From Acutalibacter sp. 1XD8-36 (GTDB lineage Bacteria; Bacillota; Clostridia; Oscillospirales; Acutalibacteraceae), in the NCBI RefSeq assembly GCF_009917525.1, contig NZ_QZDU01000003.1:186001-250000 (forward strand): a DNA stretch of 64,000 nucleotides, read 5' to 3'. Positions within the stretch are counted from its first letter, which is position 1; each line of letters begins with the position of its first letter. A program made the translations under genes and the position numbers. The notes beneath the pieces were generated by a model. It was not told the DNA's origin. It saw only the letters and a list, made by a program, of their open reading frames with translations, and did not search any database. Shown here piece after piece: positions 7,411 to 16,413 of the stretch.

Positions 7411-8754
7411 ATGGCATTTGAGGGCTTAGCGGAAAAATTAAGCAGCTCCTTTAAAAAGCTGAGGAGCAAGGGAAGGCTCACCGAGGGGGACGTTAAGGAC
7501 GCCATGCGCGAGGTGCGCCTGGCCCTTTTAGAGGCCGACGTGAACTATAAGGTGGCAAAGGAGCTCACCGGGAAGATAACGGAGCGTGCCATAGGCGAGG
7601 AGGTCATGGAGAGCCTGACCCCGGCCCAGATGGTGATAAAAATAGTCAACGAGGAGCTGACCTCCCTTATGGGCGGCAGCGAGGAGCGGCTCAAAAGCCC
7701 GGCCCATCCCCCGGCGGTGATAATGCTGTGCGGACTGCAGGGCGCGGGCAAGACAACCCACGCGGCGAAGCTTGCCTATATGCTGAAAAGCCAGGGGCAT
7801 AGGCCCCTGCTTGCGGCCTGCGACGTGTACAGGCCGGCGGCTATAAAGCAGCTCCAGGTGATGGGCGAGAAGGCCGGGGCCCCTGTGTTCGAGCGGGGCA
7901 CCGGGGACCCGGTGGAAACGGCGAAGGAGGCCGTGAGGCACGCCAGGGACTACGGCCACGACTACCTTCTGATAGACACCGCCGGGCGCCTGCAGATAGA
8001 CGAGGAGCTTATGGACGAGCTTAAGCGCATGAAGGAGGCCGTGAGCCCCACGGATATCCTGCTGACGGTGGACGCCATGATAGGCCAGGAGTCTGTAAAC
8101 GTGGCGAAGGCCTTTGACGAGCTTCTTGACATAACCGGCGTGATACTCACAAAGCTGGACGGCGACACCAGGGGCGGCGCGGCGCTCTCCATAAAGGCGG
8201 TCACAGGAAAGCCCATTAAGTTTGCGGGCTCCGGGGAGAAGCTGGAGGGCCTTGAGGTGTTCCACCCGGACAGGATGGCCAGCCGGATACTGGGTATGGG
8301 AGACGTGCTGAGCCTTATCGAGGAGGCCGAGCTAAGGCTTGACGAGAAGGCCGCTGCGAAGACCGCCCAGCGGATGATGAGCAATAAGCTGGATTTAAAC
8401 GATATGCTGGAGCAGTTCCAGCAGGTGAAGAAGATGGGGCCCATAAAGGGCATTTTGCAGAAGCTGCCCGGGGTGGGCAATAAGCTGGACGATGTGGACA
8501 TTGACGACAGGATAATGGACCGCACGGCGGCTATAATACTCTCCATGACCCCCTACGAGCGCTCACACCCGGACGAGCTGAACGCCTCGAGAAAAAGGCG
8601 GATAGCGGCGGGCTGCGGGCAGAGGGTGGAGGACGTGAACAGGCTCCTCCAGCAGTTCAGGCAGACCCAGAAGCTTGTGAAGCAGTTCGGCGGCAAGAAG
8701 GGCAAAAAGAAGCTGAAGGGGATGGGCGGTATGCCGCCGGGTATGCCCTTCTAG
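7411..8754 (+). CDS. ffh: Signal recognition particle protein Ffh (SRP54)
   Basis: 447 residues. N domain 1-90; GTPase domain with GLQGAGKTTHAAKLA (from about 108), DTAGRLQID and TKLDGDTRGGAALS; Met-rich M domain in the last 150 residues with NASRKRRIAAGCG, which binds 4.5S RNA. It delivers nascent membrane proteins to FtsY and SecYEG. The C-terminus is a short Gly/Met-rich tail. FtsY and the SRP RNA gene are not in this window. Confidence 0.97.
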   Translation: MAFEGLAEKLSSSFKKLRSKGRLTEGDVKDAMREVRLALLEADVNYKVAKELTGKITERAIGEEVMESLTPAQMVIKIVNEELTSLMGGSEERLKSPAHPPAVIMLCGLQGAGKTTHAAKLAYMLKSQGHRPLLAACDVYRPAAIKQLQVMGEKAGAPVFERGTGDPVETAKEAVRHARDYGHDYLLIDTAGRLQIDEELMDELKRMKEAVSPTDILLTVDAMIGQESVNVAKAFDELLDITGVILTKLDGDTRGGAALSIKAVTGKPIKFAGSGEKLEGLEVFHPDRMASRILGMGDVLSLIEEAELRLDEKAAAKTAQRMMSNKLDLNDMLEQFQQVKKMGPIKGILQKLPGVGNKLDDVDIDDRIMDRTAAIILSMTPYERSHPDELNASRKRRIAAGCGQRVEDVNRLLQQFRQTQKLVKQFGGKKGKKKLKGMGGMPPGMPF

Positions 8755-8765
8755 GAGGTCAGCGG

Positions 8766-9512
8766 ATGACGAAAGAAGAGATAGCCGGGTATATCGACCG
8801 GGGCGCCTGCTTCTATGTGGACCTGTTCGGCAGAGCGGAGCATATGGAGAAGGTGGAGCGGGAGCATTACTCCTTCGTGAGGCCCCGGGGCGGGGTGTAC
8901 GGGATAAGCTTCGTGTACGACCTAAAGCTGGACAGACTTCCCGCCGGGGAGCTTTTGGAGCAGGCCCGGGAGATAAGGGCGCTGGGGATGCCGGTATGGG
9001 TCGGGCTTACCGACTCGGACCGGGTGTTCCAGGCCTGTACCGGCAGGGAGCGTCCGGAACCCGGCCGGGAGCCCGGCATGGACGACGAGGTCTATATGTA
9101 TACGCTGGCAGGACCGGAGGAGATGGCCGGGCCGCAGGTTACAGAGGCCGGGAGCCAGGCCGAGTTTGCGGAGTGGGCAGGGGTCGTGAACGGCGTCCTG
9201 TCCGGCGGCAGGGAGGACCTGCACCCGGTTTACCACTACCCGCTGTGCAGGGACGGGCTGCTCAGATGCTACTTCCTGCGGGATACAGAGGGCAGGGCGG
9301 TGTCGGCGGCGGCTCTGGCGGTGGACGGCGGGTCCGTGTCCCTGGAGTTTGTGGCCACATTGCCGGAGCACAGGAGGAAGGGATATTCCGGAGCCCTGTG
9401 CAGGAGGGCCGTCCGGGACGCCTTTGGGGGCGGCGCTGATATCGTCACTGTCCGGGCCGTCGACGGCATAGCGGCGAAGCTCTATGAGAGCGTGGGATTT
9501 GAGAGGTATTGA
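8766..9512 (+). CDS. GNAT-family N-acetyltransferase
   Basis: 248 residues. A C-terminal acetyltransferase fold is recognisable: VSLEFVATLPEHRRKGYSGA is motif A with the acetyl-CoA loop (RRKGYSG), and KLYESVGFERY is motif B. The N-terminal 130 residues are not recognised. ATG 8766 follows GGAGG after the ffh stop, so it probably rides on the ylxM-ffh transcript. Substrate unknown. Confidence 0.8.
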   Translation: MTKEEIAGYIDRGACFYVDLFGRAEHMEKVEREHYSFVRPRGGVYGISFVYDLKLDRLPAGELLEQAREIRALGMPVWVGLTDSDRVFQACTGRERPEPGREPGMDDEVYMYTLAGPEEMAGPQVTEAGSQAEFAEWAGVVNGVLSGGREDLHPVYHYPLCRDGLLRCYFLRDTEGRAVSAAALAVDGGSVSLEFVATLPEHRRKGYSGALCRRAVRDAFGGGADIVTVRAVDGIAAKLYESVGFERY

Positions 9513-9523
9513 GCAAAAGGACT

Positions 9524-10141
9524 ATGAAACAGGATTTCAAGGAGTGCCCCGGCACTATAGACGAGGGCAGGCTGTTCGGGTTCAAGTCCTGGCAGGAGCA
9601 CGTGGCGGCGGTAGCTTCGCCGCTGGCGGCTGTGAGCGGGTACAAGAGCAACGGCAGGAGCAATCTTACAATGCAGTCCTGGCTGGGGGTACACGGAGAC
9701 AGGCTGGTGCTCATGAGCGTTGAGCGCGGGAGCCATCTGTACGGCATACTCAAAGAGCGGGGCGAGGCGGTGGTGAACTTTCCCACAGCCGGGAGCTTTA
9801 ACCGGTGCATGAGGAGCATCGGGGGCAACGGCTGGGAGGAGGACGAGATAGAGTCGGCGGGGCTTACGGCTGAGAGGGCGCGGGAGATAGACGCACCCAG
9901 GGTGGCTGAGTGCCCGCTGAGCCTGGAGTGCAGGGTGCTCTGGGAGCACGAGGCCGCGCCCGGGAGCAGCGATGTGACTGTGTGCATGAAGATAGTGAGC
10001 GTAGCCGTGGACCAGGAGCTGTGCCGGGAGGGGCTGCTGTATAATATCCGTTCCCGGAGCGATATAGAGACAGGCGCAAAAACAGGTCCGGAGGCTGGGG
10101 TAATCACCAGCTTGGGGCCCTATGAAAATTTACCTGAGTGA
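9524..10141 (+). CDS. Flavin reductase-like protein (FMN-binding split barrel)
   Basis: 205 residues from ATG 9524. TTG 9509, overlapping the previous stop, is an alternative start. The segment PLAAVSGYKSNGRSNLTMQS followed by SHLYGILKERGEAVVNFPTA is typical of flavin reductase-domain proteins that bind FMN in a split beta barrel. Relatives reduce flavin or act as flavoprotein oxidoreductases of unknown substrate. It is coupled to the acetyltransferase gene upstream. Confidence 0.75.
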   Translation: MKQDFKECPGTIDEGRLFGFKSWQEHVAAVASPLAAVSGYKSNGRSNLTMQSWLGVHGDRLVLMSVERGSHLYGILKERGEAVVNFPTAGSFNRCMRSIGGNGWEEDEIESAGLTAERAREIDAPRVAECPLSLECRVLWEHEAAPGSSDVTVCMKIVSVAVDQELCREGLLYNIRSRSDIETGAKTGPEAGVITSLGPYENLPE

Positions 10142-10205
10142 ATAAACGCACAAAATGTGCTTTATTATAAATATTAACATAAATCATCATTTGGAGGTAG
10201 TTAAA

Positions 10206-10448
10206 ATGGCAGTAAAAATCAGGCTGCGCCGCATGGGCGCTAAGAAGAATCCCTTTTACCGTATCGTGGTAGCGGACTCCCGCTTCCCCAGGGACGGGCG
10301 TTTTATTGAGGAGATTGGGTACTATAACCCCATGGAGGAGCCCAGCGTTGTGAAGGTTGACCCGGAGAAGGCCAAGAAGTGGATTGAGGACGGGGCACAG
10401 CCCACAGACACTGTGAGGGAGCTTTTCAAGAAGCACGGCGTTATCTGA
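10206..10448 (+). CDS. rpsP: 30S ribosomal protein bS16
   Basis: 80 residues, beginning [20 protein letters not shown], the invariant N-terminus of bS16, a 30S body assembly protein. ATG 10206 follows GGAGGT; in-frame codons upstream to 10155 are untranslated leader. It heads the usual rpsP-khpA-rimM-trmD cluster. It uses CGC/CGT Arg codons, as expected for a highly expressed gene, unlike most of the window. Confidence 0.97.
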   Translation: MAVKIRLRRMGAKKNPFYRIVVADSRFPRDGRFIEEIGYYNPMEEPSVVKVDPEKAKKWIEDGAQPTDTVRELFKKHGVI

Positions 10449-10496
10449 GAAACCAGGGTTTAGGGCAGATATAGAAATGAGAGGAGGGAGAAGGAA

Positions 10497-10727
10497 TTGC
10501 AGGAGCTTTTGAAGGCTATAGCCTCGGGGCTGGTGGAGCGGCCGGAGGAGGTCAGCGTGACCGCCGAGGAGAATGAGAATGGTGTGACTGTGTACCATCT
10601 GCATGTAGCGGAGGAGGACATGGGAAGGGTCATAGGGAAGCAGGGGCGTATTGCCAAGGCCATAAGAGTGGTCATGCGCGCGGCTGCTACCCGGAATGAT
10701 ATGAAGGTAATGGTCGAAATCGAGTGA
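10497..10727 (+). CDS. khpA: KH-domain RNA-binding protein KhpA
   Basis: 76 residues. A single KH domain with the GxxG loop as GRVIGKQGRIAKAIR. KhpA, with KhpB, binds many RNAs and affects cell division and elongation in Firmicutes. The start is TTG 10497, preceded by GAGGAGGGAG; no ATG fits. Position between rpsP and rimM is conserved. A strong terminator follows at 10736, separating it from rimM. Confidence 0.93.
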   Translation: MQELLKAIASGLVERPEEVSVTAEENENGVTVYHLHVAEEDMGRVIGKQGRIAKAIRVVMRAAATRNDMKVMVEIE

Positions 10728-10735
10728 TAGCATGA

Positions 10736-10757
10736 GGGCGCAGGAGCGCCCTTTTTT
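10736..10757 (+). terminator. Rho-independent terminator after khpA
   Basis: GGGCGC (10736-10741), loop AGGA, GCGCCC (10746-10751), then six T. It splits the usual rpsP-trmD operon. Confidence 0.9.
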
Positions 10758-10778
10758 GTTGCAGGGCGCGAAGCGAAA

Positions 10779-10846
10779 AAAGTTTTTGAGGAGTCAAGAG
10801 GAACTTTTTATAAAAAGTTCCTCTTGGGAGAGGGGCAAAGCCCCGA
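10779..10846. repeat. Intergenic repeat with a perfect 32-bp palindrome and GGGGC hairpin
   Basis: An AAAGTTTTTGAG lead is followed by a palindrome in which 10795-10810 is the exact reverse complement of 10811-10826. Then GGGGC (10832-10836), AAA, GCCCC (10840-10844). The same order of parts recurs at 14566-14632 and partly at 546-614 and 26719-26766. It lies between the khpA terminator and rimM. Confidence 0.65.
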
Positions 10847-10878
10847 TAAGAAAAAGCACGACAGCAGAGGAACAAAAA

Positions 10879-11400
10879 ATGAAACAATACCTAGAAGCAG
10901 GCAAAATAACCCGCACCCACGGAGTCCGGGGAGAGCTGGTAATGGAAATCTGGGCCGACTCCCCTTCCATAATATCAAGCCTCAGCGAGCTATACTACGA
11001 CCCCGACGGCACCCGGCCCATAGGCCTGATAAGCAGCCGCGAACACAAGGGCCGCCTATTATTAACCCTAAAATCAATCAATACCGTAGAGCAGGCCGAC
11101 AGGCTCCGGGGCAAAATTCTATATTTAAACCGTGACGACATAACCCTCCCCGAAGGCCGCTACTTCCTGGAGGACCTAATAGGCCTTCGGGCCATAGACG
11201 GCGAAACCGGGCAGGCCTACGGCACCATCACAGAGGTAATCCCCGCCCCGGCAAACAATGTCTACAGAATCACAGACGGCGGCAGGGAGTACCTGTTCCC
11301 GGCGGTGGAGCATATGATAAAGAGCACGGATATCCAGTCCGGCATAATCGAGCTGCTGCCAATCCCGGGCATTTTCGATGGGGACGGTGAGGAGGCCTAA
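10879..11400 (+). CDS. rimM: 16S rRNA processing protein RimM
   Basis: 173 residues from ATG 10879. N-terminal RimM domain ([19 protein letters not shown]) and C-terminal PRC barrel ([21 protein letters not shown] ... [17 protein letters not shown]). It assists 30S head maturation and binds uS19. In-frame codons back to 10732 are excluded because they run through a terminator and a palindrome. Stop and the trmD start overlap (TAATG). Confidence 0.95.
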   Translation: MKQYLEAGKITRTHGVRGELVMEIWADSPSIISSLSELYYDPDGTRPIGLISSREHKGRLLLTLKSINTVEQADRLRGKILYLNRDDITLPEGRYFLEDLIGLRAIDGETGQAYGTITEVIPAPANNVYRITDGGREYLFPAVEHMIKSTDIQSGIIELLPIPGIFDGDGEEA

Positions 11401-12098
11401 TGCGCATAGATATCTTCACTCTGTTCCCCGAGATGTTCCCGATGGTGCTGGAAAACAGCATTGTGGGCCGGGCCAGGCGGCGGGGCTTTTTACAGGTCTG
11501 CTGCCACCAGCTCAGGGACTTCTCCCCGGACAGAAGGGGCCGGGTGGACGACACTGTGTTCGGCGGGGGAAAGGGTATGCTCCTCACCGCCGAGCCCTTT
11601 GCCCGGGGCCTGGATGCCCTCTGTGAGCACCTGGGCTATATGCCATATATAGTGTATTTGTCCCCGAGGGGCCGGGTGCTGGACCAGCAGAAGGCAAGGG
11701 AGCTCTCGGCTCTGCCGGGGCTGGCGCTCCTGTGCGGGCACTATGAGGGGGTGGACCAGCGGGTGCTGGAGGAGTACGGAGTGGAAGAAATTTCCATCGG
11801 GGATTATGTGCTCACCGGTGGGGAGCTGCCCGCAATGATTCTCACAGACGCGGTGAGCCGTATGCTGCCGGGGGTGCTCTCTGAGGAGGCCTGTTTTGAG
11901 GAGGAAAGCCACTATAAGGGGCTTTTAGAGTACCCTCAATACACAAGGCCTGTGGTCTGGAGGGGCCGGGAGGTTCCGCCGGTGCTGCTCTCGGGGCACC
12001 ATGGGAACATTGAAAAATGGCGCAGAGAGCAGTCAATACTTGTCACACAGCAAAACCGTCCGGACTTATACGAGGCCTATTCAAAAAATTTACACTGA
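11400..12098 (+). CDS. trmD: tRNA (guanine37-N1)-methyltransferase
   Basis: 232 residues. SPOUT trefoil-knot methylase: [14 protein letters not shown] start, [12 protein letters not shown] and [15 protein letters not shown] form the S-adenosylmethionine knot. It methylates G37 of tRNAs reading CNN codons and prevents frameshifting. The start overlaps the rimM stop. rplS, often next, is absent. Confidence 0.97.
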   Translation: MRIDIFTLFPEMFPMVLENSIVGRARRRGFLQVCCHQLRDFSPDRRGRVDDTVFGGGKGMLLTAEPFARGLDALCEHLGYMPYIVYLSPRGRVLDQQKARELSALPGLALLCGHYEGVDQRVLEEYGVEEISIGDYVLTGGELPAMILTDAVSRMLPGVLSEEACFEEESHYKGLLEYPQYTRPVVWRGREVPPVLLSGHHGNIEKWRREQSILVTQQNRPDLYEAYSKNLH

Positions 12099-12190
12099 AA
12101 AAAAGTTTCAAAATATTTGTTTAAACTGTACAGTCAGAGATTGAATATAAATTTTTCCTTGTTCATCTGCCCAAAAATGCGCTAAACTTG

Positions 12191-12219
12191 TTGACGGCGG
12201 GAAAAAATGTGGGTATAAT
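12191..12219 (+). promoter_or_regulatory. SigA promoter of the HPr gene
   Basis: TTGACG (12191-12196), 17-bp spacer, TATAAT (12214-12219). It starts a leader of about 130 nt. Confidence 0.85.
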
Positions 12220-12234
12220 TAGCATAGTTTGTGA

Positions 12235-12277
12235 GGACTTCACGGACCGGCCCATATGATGCGGTTTGTGAACGTCC
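12235..12277 (+). promoter_or_regulatory. Long 5'-UTR stem-loop before the HPr gene
   Basis: 12235-12249 pairs with 12262-12277 through 15 pairs with a single bulged base (C12273) and a 12-nt loop. It begins close to the predicted transcription start and is about 75 nt before the ATG. No T tract follows, so it is not a simple terminator; it may act as an mRNA stabiliser or a regulatory structure. Confidence 0.55.
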
Positions 12278-12352
12278 AAGGGCTCTGGAAGCCACGAAAG
12301 CAGTAAAACAAAAGTCTTTGGGGTCCAATTTCAAAATTCTGTAGGAGAGTGA

Positions 12353-12622
12353 ATGTACATGTGCGCAAAGGAAGTTCTGGTTCAGAATCAGGTAGGTCTT
12401 CATGCCCGCCCCGCCACTTTCTTTATCCAGAAGGCTAATGAGTTCAAGTCTTCTATCTGGGTAGAGAAAGAGGAGCGGAGGGTAAACGCCAAATCCCTGC
12501 TGGGTGTGTTGAGCTTAGGGATAGTTGGCGGCGTGAGCATCCGTATCATCGCCGACGGCACCGACGAACAGGAAGCCGTAGACGCCCTGGTGGCCCTGGT
12601 AAATTCCGGGTTCGCCGAGTAA
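12353..12622 (+). CDS. HPr family phosphocarrier protein
   Basis: 89 residues. His17 in GLHARPA is the phosphoenolpyruvate-dependent site, and Ser48 in NAKSLLGVLSLG matches the regulatory Ser46 phosphorylated by HprK. Both sites are present, so this is a true HPr rather than Crh. It serves sugar phosphotransferase systems and carbon catabolite control. No EI gene is adjacent. ATG 12353 follows GGAGAG; ATG 12359 is an alternative. Confidence 0.92.
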   Translation: MYMCAKEVLVQNQVGLHARPATFFIQKANEFKSSIWVEKEERRVNAKSLLGVLSLGIVGGVSIRIIADGTDEQEAVDALVALVNSGFAE

Positions 12623-12638
12623 GGCTCTGAGAAATTGG

Positions 12639-12665
12639 GCACCGCAGGTATTGCGGTGCTTTTTC
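12639..12665 (+). terminator. Rho-independent terminator after the HPr gene
   Basis: GCACCGCA (12639-12646), loop of 5, TGCGGTGC (12652-12659), then TTTTTCTT. Confidence 0.92.
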
Positions 12666-12688
12666 TTTAGTGTGGAGAGGTGACAGCC

Positions 12689-14539
12689 ATGGACGAGAGA
12701 GAGGAAAAACGGCGGGAGCTCAGGGCTAAGGCCATGCAGCTGCCCTTGACCCCGGGGGTGTATATTATGCACGATAAGTCCGGGGAGATAATATATATAG
12801 GGAAGGCAAAGGCCTTGAAGAACAGGGTCAGCCAGTATTTCGGGTCGGAGAGGAATCATGACGCCAAGGTGCGCAAGATGGTGTCCAATGTAGACTATTT
12901 TGAGTATATACTCACCGACAGCGAGTTTGAGGCGCTGGTGCTGGAGAGCAGCCTTATTAAGCAGAACCAGCCCAAGTATAATATTTTGCTGAAGGACGAC
13001 AAGGGGTACTGCTATATAAAGATAAGCGGCGGGGATTGGCCCAGGCTCTCGGCGGTGCTCCAGAAGGATGATGATGAGGCGAAGTATATAGGGCCCTATC
13101 TCAGCTTCTGGTCAATCAGGGAGACGGTGGACGCTGCCAGGAAGATATTCAGGCTGCCGGACTGCAACAGGAAGTTCCCAAGGGACATTGGGAAGGACAG
13201 GCCCTGCCTTAACTTTTATATTGACCAGTGCTGCGCTCCCTGCCGGGGGAAGGTGAGCAATGAGGACTATAACGAGGCGTTTTTGCAGGCCCTGGACTTT
13301 GTGAAGGGGGGCAGCAGCACCTCTGTGCGGGAGCTCACAAGGAGGATGGAGCAGGCGGCTGAGGAGCTGGACTTTGAGCTGGCGGCAAGGCTTCGGGACA
13401 GGATAAACGCCATAAATAAGCTTCGGGACAGGCAGAAGGTGGTGGAGAGCTCCGTGCCTGAGCAGGACGTTTTCGCCCTGGCCCAGGGGGAGAGCCAGAC
13501 GGCCTTTGAGGTGTTCAGGTTCACAGGGGGAAAGCTCACCGACAGGGAGAGCTTTCTCACCGAGGGCACCGAGCCGGACCCTGAGGCGCGCTCCGGGTTC
13601 CTTCGCCAGTATTACGCCATGAGGGACAGGATACCCCCGGTGGTGACCTTAGACGGCGAGTGCGACGAGCAGGAGCTTGTGGCAAGGTGGCTGACGGACA
13701 GGCGGGGGAAGACGGTGAAAATAAACGTGCCCCAAAAGGGGAGCCAGAAGCACCTGTGTGATATGTGCCACAATAACGCCGCCGAGTATCTGGCCCAGAG
13801 GTCGGGGCTCCAGGGGCGGGACGCCTCGGCCCTGGACGAGCTGCGCAGGCTCCTGGGCCTTGAGAAGTCCCCGGCCTATATCGAGTGCTATGACATCTCG
13901 AACCTCCAGGGGGACGAGAACGTGGCGGGCATGGTGGTCTTTGAAAACGGCAGGCCCTTAAAGGCCGCATACAGGCGCTTCAAGATAAAGACCGTGGAGG
14001 GCCAGGATGACTACGGCTCCATGCGGGAGGTCATAGGCAGGCGCTTCGGAGAGTATAAAACGAAGCAGGCAGAGGGGGACAATACCGGCTTCGGGCGGCT
14101 GCCGGACCTTATCCTGCTGGACGGAGGCCGGGGGCATGTGAACGCGGTGCAGCCGGTCCTGGAGGAGATGGGCATAGAGGTGCCCCTATACGGCCTTGTG
14201 AAGGACGACAAGCACAGGACCCGGGCCATAGCCCAAAGCGGCGGGGAAATATCAATCACCTCCACCAGGAAGGCCTTTACCCTGCTCTCCACCATACAGG
14301 ACGAGGTGCACAGGTTCGCCATCGGCTACCACAGGCAGCAGCGGAAGAAGTCCGCCATATCCAGCACCCTGCTCTCAATAGAGGGCGTGGGCCCCCAAAG
14401 GGCAAAGTCTCTTTTAAAGCATTTCAAGACAGTCACGGCAGTGGGCGAGGCAGAACTTTCAGAGCTTGAGAGGGCCCCCGGCATGAACAAGCCCTCAGCC
14501 AAGAGGGTTTACGACTATTTTCATGGGGAAAACAGTTGA
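12689..14539 (+). CDS. uvrC: Excinuclease ABC subunit C
   Basis: 616 residues from ATG 12689; GGAGAGG lies 8 nt upstream. GIY-YIG nuclease domain (PGVYIMHDKSGEIIYIGKA) for the 3' incision, a UVR motif around 200-240 for UvrB contact, an RNase H-like domain (ECYDISNLQGDENVAGMVVF) for the 5' incision, and C-terminal helix-hairpin-helix (LLSIEGVGPQRAKSLLKHF). It makes both cuts in nucleotide excision repair. The stop codon lies inside the -35 box of the next promoter. Confidence 0.97.
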   Translation: MDEREEKRRELRAKAMQLPLTPGVYIMHDKSGEIIYIGKAKALKNRVSQYFGSERNHDAKVRKMVSNVDYFEYILTDSEFEALVLESSLIKQNQPKYNILLKDDKGYCYIKISGGDWPRLSAVLQKDDDEAKYIGPYLSFWSIRETVDAARKIFRLPDCNRKFPRDIGKDRPCLNFYIDQCCAPCRGKVSNEDYNEAFLQALDFVKGGSSTSVRELTRRMEQAAEELDFELAARLRDRINAINKLRDRQKVVESSVPEQDVFALAQGESQTAFEVFRFTGGKLTDRESFLTEGTEPDPEARSGFLRQYYAMRDRIPPVVTLDGECDEQELVARWLTDRRGKTVKINVPQKGSQKHLCDMCHNNAAEYLAQRSGLQGRDASALDELRRLLGLEKSPAYIECYDISNLQGDENVAGMVVFENGRPLKAAYRRFKIKTVEGQDDYGSMREVIGRRFGEYKTKQAEGDNTGFGRLPDLILLDGGRGHVNAVQPVLEEMGIEVPLYGLVKDDKHRTRAIAQSGGEISITSTRKAFTLLSTIQDEVHRFAIGYHRQQRKKSAISSTLLSIEGVGPQRAKSLLKHFKTVTAVGEAELSELERAPGMNKPSAKRVYDYFHGENS

Positions 14540-14564
14540 CATTTGCAGTAAAAAATGGCATAAT
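14536..14564 (+). promoter_or_regulatory. SigA promoter of rsmD-coaD
   Basis: TTGACA (14536-14541), 17-bp spacer, CATAAT (14559-14564). The TGA of uvrC is part of the -35 box. Confidence 0.75.
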
Positions 14565-14565
14565 A

Positions 14566-14632
14566 ACGTGAGAAAGTTTCGTCCACCTTTTCAAAGGTGG
14601 CAGGGTCTGGGGCAGCGCCCCGGGACCTTACA
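14566..14632. repeat. Intergenic hairpin repeat before rsmD
   Basis: GAGAAAGTTTC lead, CCACCTTT (14583-14590) with AAAGGTGG (14593-14600), then GGTCTGGGGC (14604-14613), AGC, GCCCCGGGACC (to 14627). Same plan as 10779-10846 and 546-614. It lies in the 5' leader of rsmD. Confidence 0.6.
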
Positions 14633-14644
14633 AGGGAGCAGAAC

Positions 14645-15208
14645 ATGCGAATTATAGCAGGAGAACGCCGGGGCAGGAAGCTCCTGTCCCCGGAGGGGAC
14701 CGAGGTGCGGCCCACCACCAATATGGTAAAGGAATCCGTCTTCAATATATTGCAGTTCGGCATAGAGGGCCGCAGGTTCCTGGACCTGTTCGCAGGCTCA
14801 GGCCAGATGGGCCTGGAGGCCTTGAGCCGTGGGGCCAGAGAAGCCGTATTTGTAGACAGCAGCCGTGAGTCCCTAAGAGTGATAGAAAAAAACATCGCGT
14901 CGGCAGGCTTCGGCGACAGGGCAAAGGTAGCGGCGTCGGACTTCGCGGGCTTTTTAAAGGCCGGGCGGGACTCCTTCGACGTGGCCTTTATAGACCCGCC
15001 CTACAGGGAGGGCCTTATGGAGCGGGCCCTGGAGCTCACGGCCCTTCGGATGTCCCCGGGGGGAGTGATACTCTGCGAGCACGGCAGCCGGGAGGAGCTG
15101 CCGGAGAGGGCGGGGGAGTTTTTTAAGGCCAAGGTGTATAAGTACGGCAAGACGTCGGTGACGGCGTACAGGGCCGGTGAGAAACAGCAGAGGAGCGGGG
15201 AGACATGA
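14645..15208 (+). CDS. rsmD: 16S rRNA (guanine966-N2)-methyltransferase
   Basis: 187 residues from ATG 14645. RPTTNMVKESVFNIL start motif, FLDLFAGSGQMGLEA (S-adenosylmethionine binding) and the catalytic DPPY in VAFIDPPYREG. It methylates G966 of 16S rRNA. The stop overlaps the coaD start by 4 bases; rsmD-coaD is a conserved pair. Confidence 0.95.
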   Translation: MRIIAGERRGRKLLSPEGTEVRPTTNMVKESVFNILQFGIEGRRFLDLFAGSGQMGLEALSRGAREAVFVDSSRESLRVIEKNIASAGFGDRAKVAASDFAGFLKAGRDSFDVAFIDPPYREGLMERALELTALRMSPGGVILCEHGSREELPERAGEFFKAKVYKYGKTSVTAYRAGEKQQRSGET

Positions 15209-15708
15209 GCTGCCATATTACCACAGCCATCTGTCCGGGCAGCTTTGACCCGGTGACCCTTGGGCACCTGGATATTATAAGCCGGGCAAGCAAAATTTTC
15301 AGTCGGATAATAGTGGCTGTGCCGGTAAACCCGGACAAGCGCTACAGCTTCACCGTGGAGGAGCGCATTGACATGCTCTCCAAGGTCACGAAGGCCGCGG
15401 GGCTCTCCAATGTGGAGTGCGACCGGGTGGAGGGCCTGCTTGCGGACTACGCCAGGGAAAAGGGCGCGGCAGTGGTGGTGAAGGGCCTGAGGGCCCTGAC
15501 GGACTTTGAGTATGAATTCCAGCAGGCCCTGACCAACAAGAAGCTGAACCCCTCTTTGGAGACCATATTTCTCTCCACCAGCGCGGAGCACATGTTTTTA
15601 AGCTCCTCAATGGTGAAGCAGGTGGCGGGGTTCGGGGGGGATATCTCCCATTTTGTGCCGGGGTGCATACTGGACACTATAAGCGAGAGGCTCTGCTCAA
15701 GGCGGTAA
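15205..15708 (+). CDS. coaD: Phosphopantetheine adenylyltransferase
   Basis: 167 residues. Nucleotidyltransferase motif CPGSFDPVTLGHLDII with the HxGH-like site (GHLD), GLRALTDFEYEFQ and the C-terminal FLSSSMVKQVA. It converts 4'-phosphopantetheine to dephospho-CoA. Translationally coupled to rsmD (ATGA). Confidence 0.97.
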   Translation: MSCHITTAICPGSFDPVTLGHLDIISRASKIFSRIIVAVPVNPDKRYSFTVEERIDMLSKVTKAAGLSNVECDRVEGLLADYAREKGAAVVVKGLRALTDFEYEFQQALTNKKLNPSLETIFLSTSAEHMFLSSSMVKQVAGFGGDISHFVPGCILDTISERLCSRR

Positions 15709-15748
15709 GGGCCTTGATTTAGAATGCCGGGAAAGGAAACGGAGCAGA

Positions 15749-16228
15749 ATGAGCAATAATCAAGCGACCATCGAAGACCTGATAGACGAAATGTACGACG
15801 CCCTTGAAAAGGGCTGGAAAATGCCCCTATCCTCCGGGAAGGTGCTGGTGGACAGCGAGGAGATACGGGATATCCTTGACGATATCAGAGACGTGTTCCC
15901 CCAGGAGATAAGCGAGGCAAAGCGCATAGTCGCCGACCACGGGCAGATTATAAACGAGGCCAGGCGCCAGGCGGACAGCATTATCCAGGCCGCGGAGGAG
16001 CGGGCAAAGTCCCTTGTGAGCCAGGAAGAGGTCGTACTGAAAGCCCAGCAGCGGGCAAACGAGGTGCTTGCCCAGGCCCAGACCCAGTCCAGGGAGACCA
16101 GGAAGGCCTGCAACGAGTATGTGGAGGAGATAATGCGCCGCACGGACGAGTCCATATCCGAAAGCCTCACCGAGCTCCGCAAAACCAGGCAGAATATCAA
16201 GAACTCTCAGAGAAATTCACAAATGTAG
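15749..16228 (+). CDS. Coiled-coil hypothetical protein
   Basis: 159 residues, rich in Glu, Gln, Arg and Ala. Residues about 55-155 form one long predicted coiled coil (RQADSIIQAAEERAKSLVSQ and following), resembling V-ATPase subunit E/H or DivIVA-type coils. No catalytic motif or membrane segment. It follows coaD by 40 bp and ends in a strong terminator. Often found next to coaD in Clostridia; function unknown. Confidence 0.75.
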   Translation: MSNNQATIEDLIDEMYDALEKGWKMPLSSGKVLVDSEEIRDILDDIRDVFPQEISEAKRIVADHGQIINEARRQADSIIQAAEERAKSLVSQEEVVLKAQQRANEVLAQAQTQSRETRKACNEYVEEIMRRTDESISESLTELRKTRQNIKNSQRNSQM

Positions 16229-16274
16229 GCAGGATATTTTGTGCAGAACAGCCAGATTGCTAATAGTGATAATT

Positions 16275-16307
16275 TTCCCCTTGCTAAATGGAGCAAGGGG
16301 AATTTTT
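16275..16307 (+). terminator. Rho-independent terminator of the rsmD-coaD unit
   Basis: TTCCCCTTGCT (16275-16285), loop of 6, AGCAAGGGGAA (16292-16302), then TTTTT. Confidence 0.93.
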
Positions 16308-16375
16308 GTTCCCACAAAATAAGGTCGAAGGCACGTTCGAGCTTTCCCGGGCCCCAGGGGAACAAGATTTTGCGG

Positions 16376-16404
16376 TTGCAATCAGGTGGGGGATAAGGTA
16401 TAAT
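16376..16404 (+). promoter_or_regulatory. SigA promoter of the mraZ division cluster
   Basis: TTGCAA (16376-16381), 17-bp spacer, TATAAT (16399-16404). The MraZ boxes lie just downstream. Confidence 0.85.
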
Positions 16405-16413
16405 AATAACACC

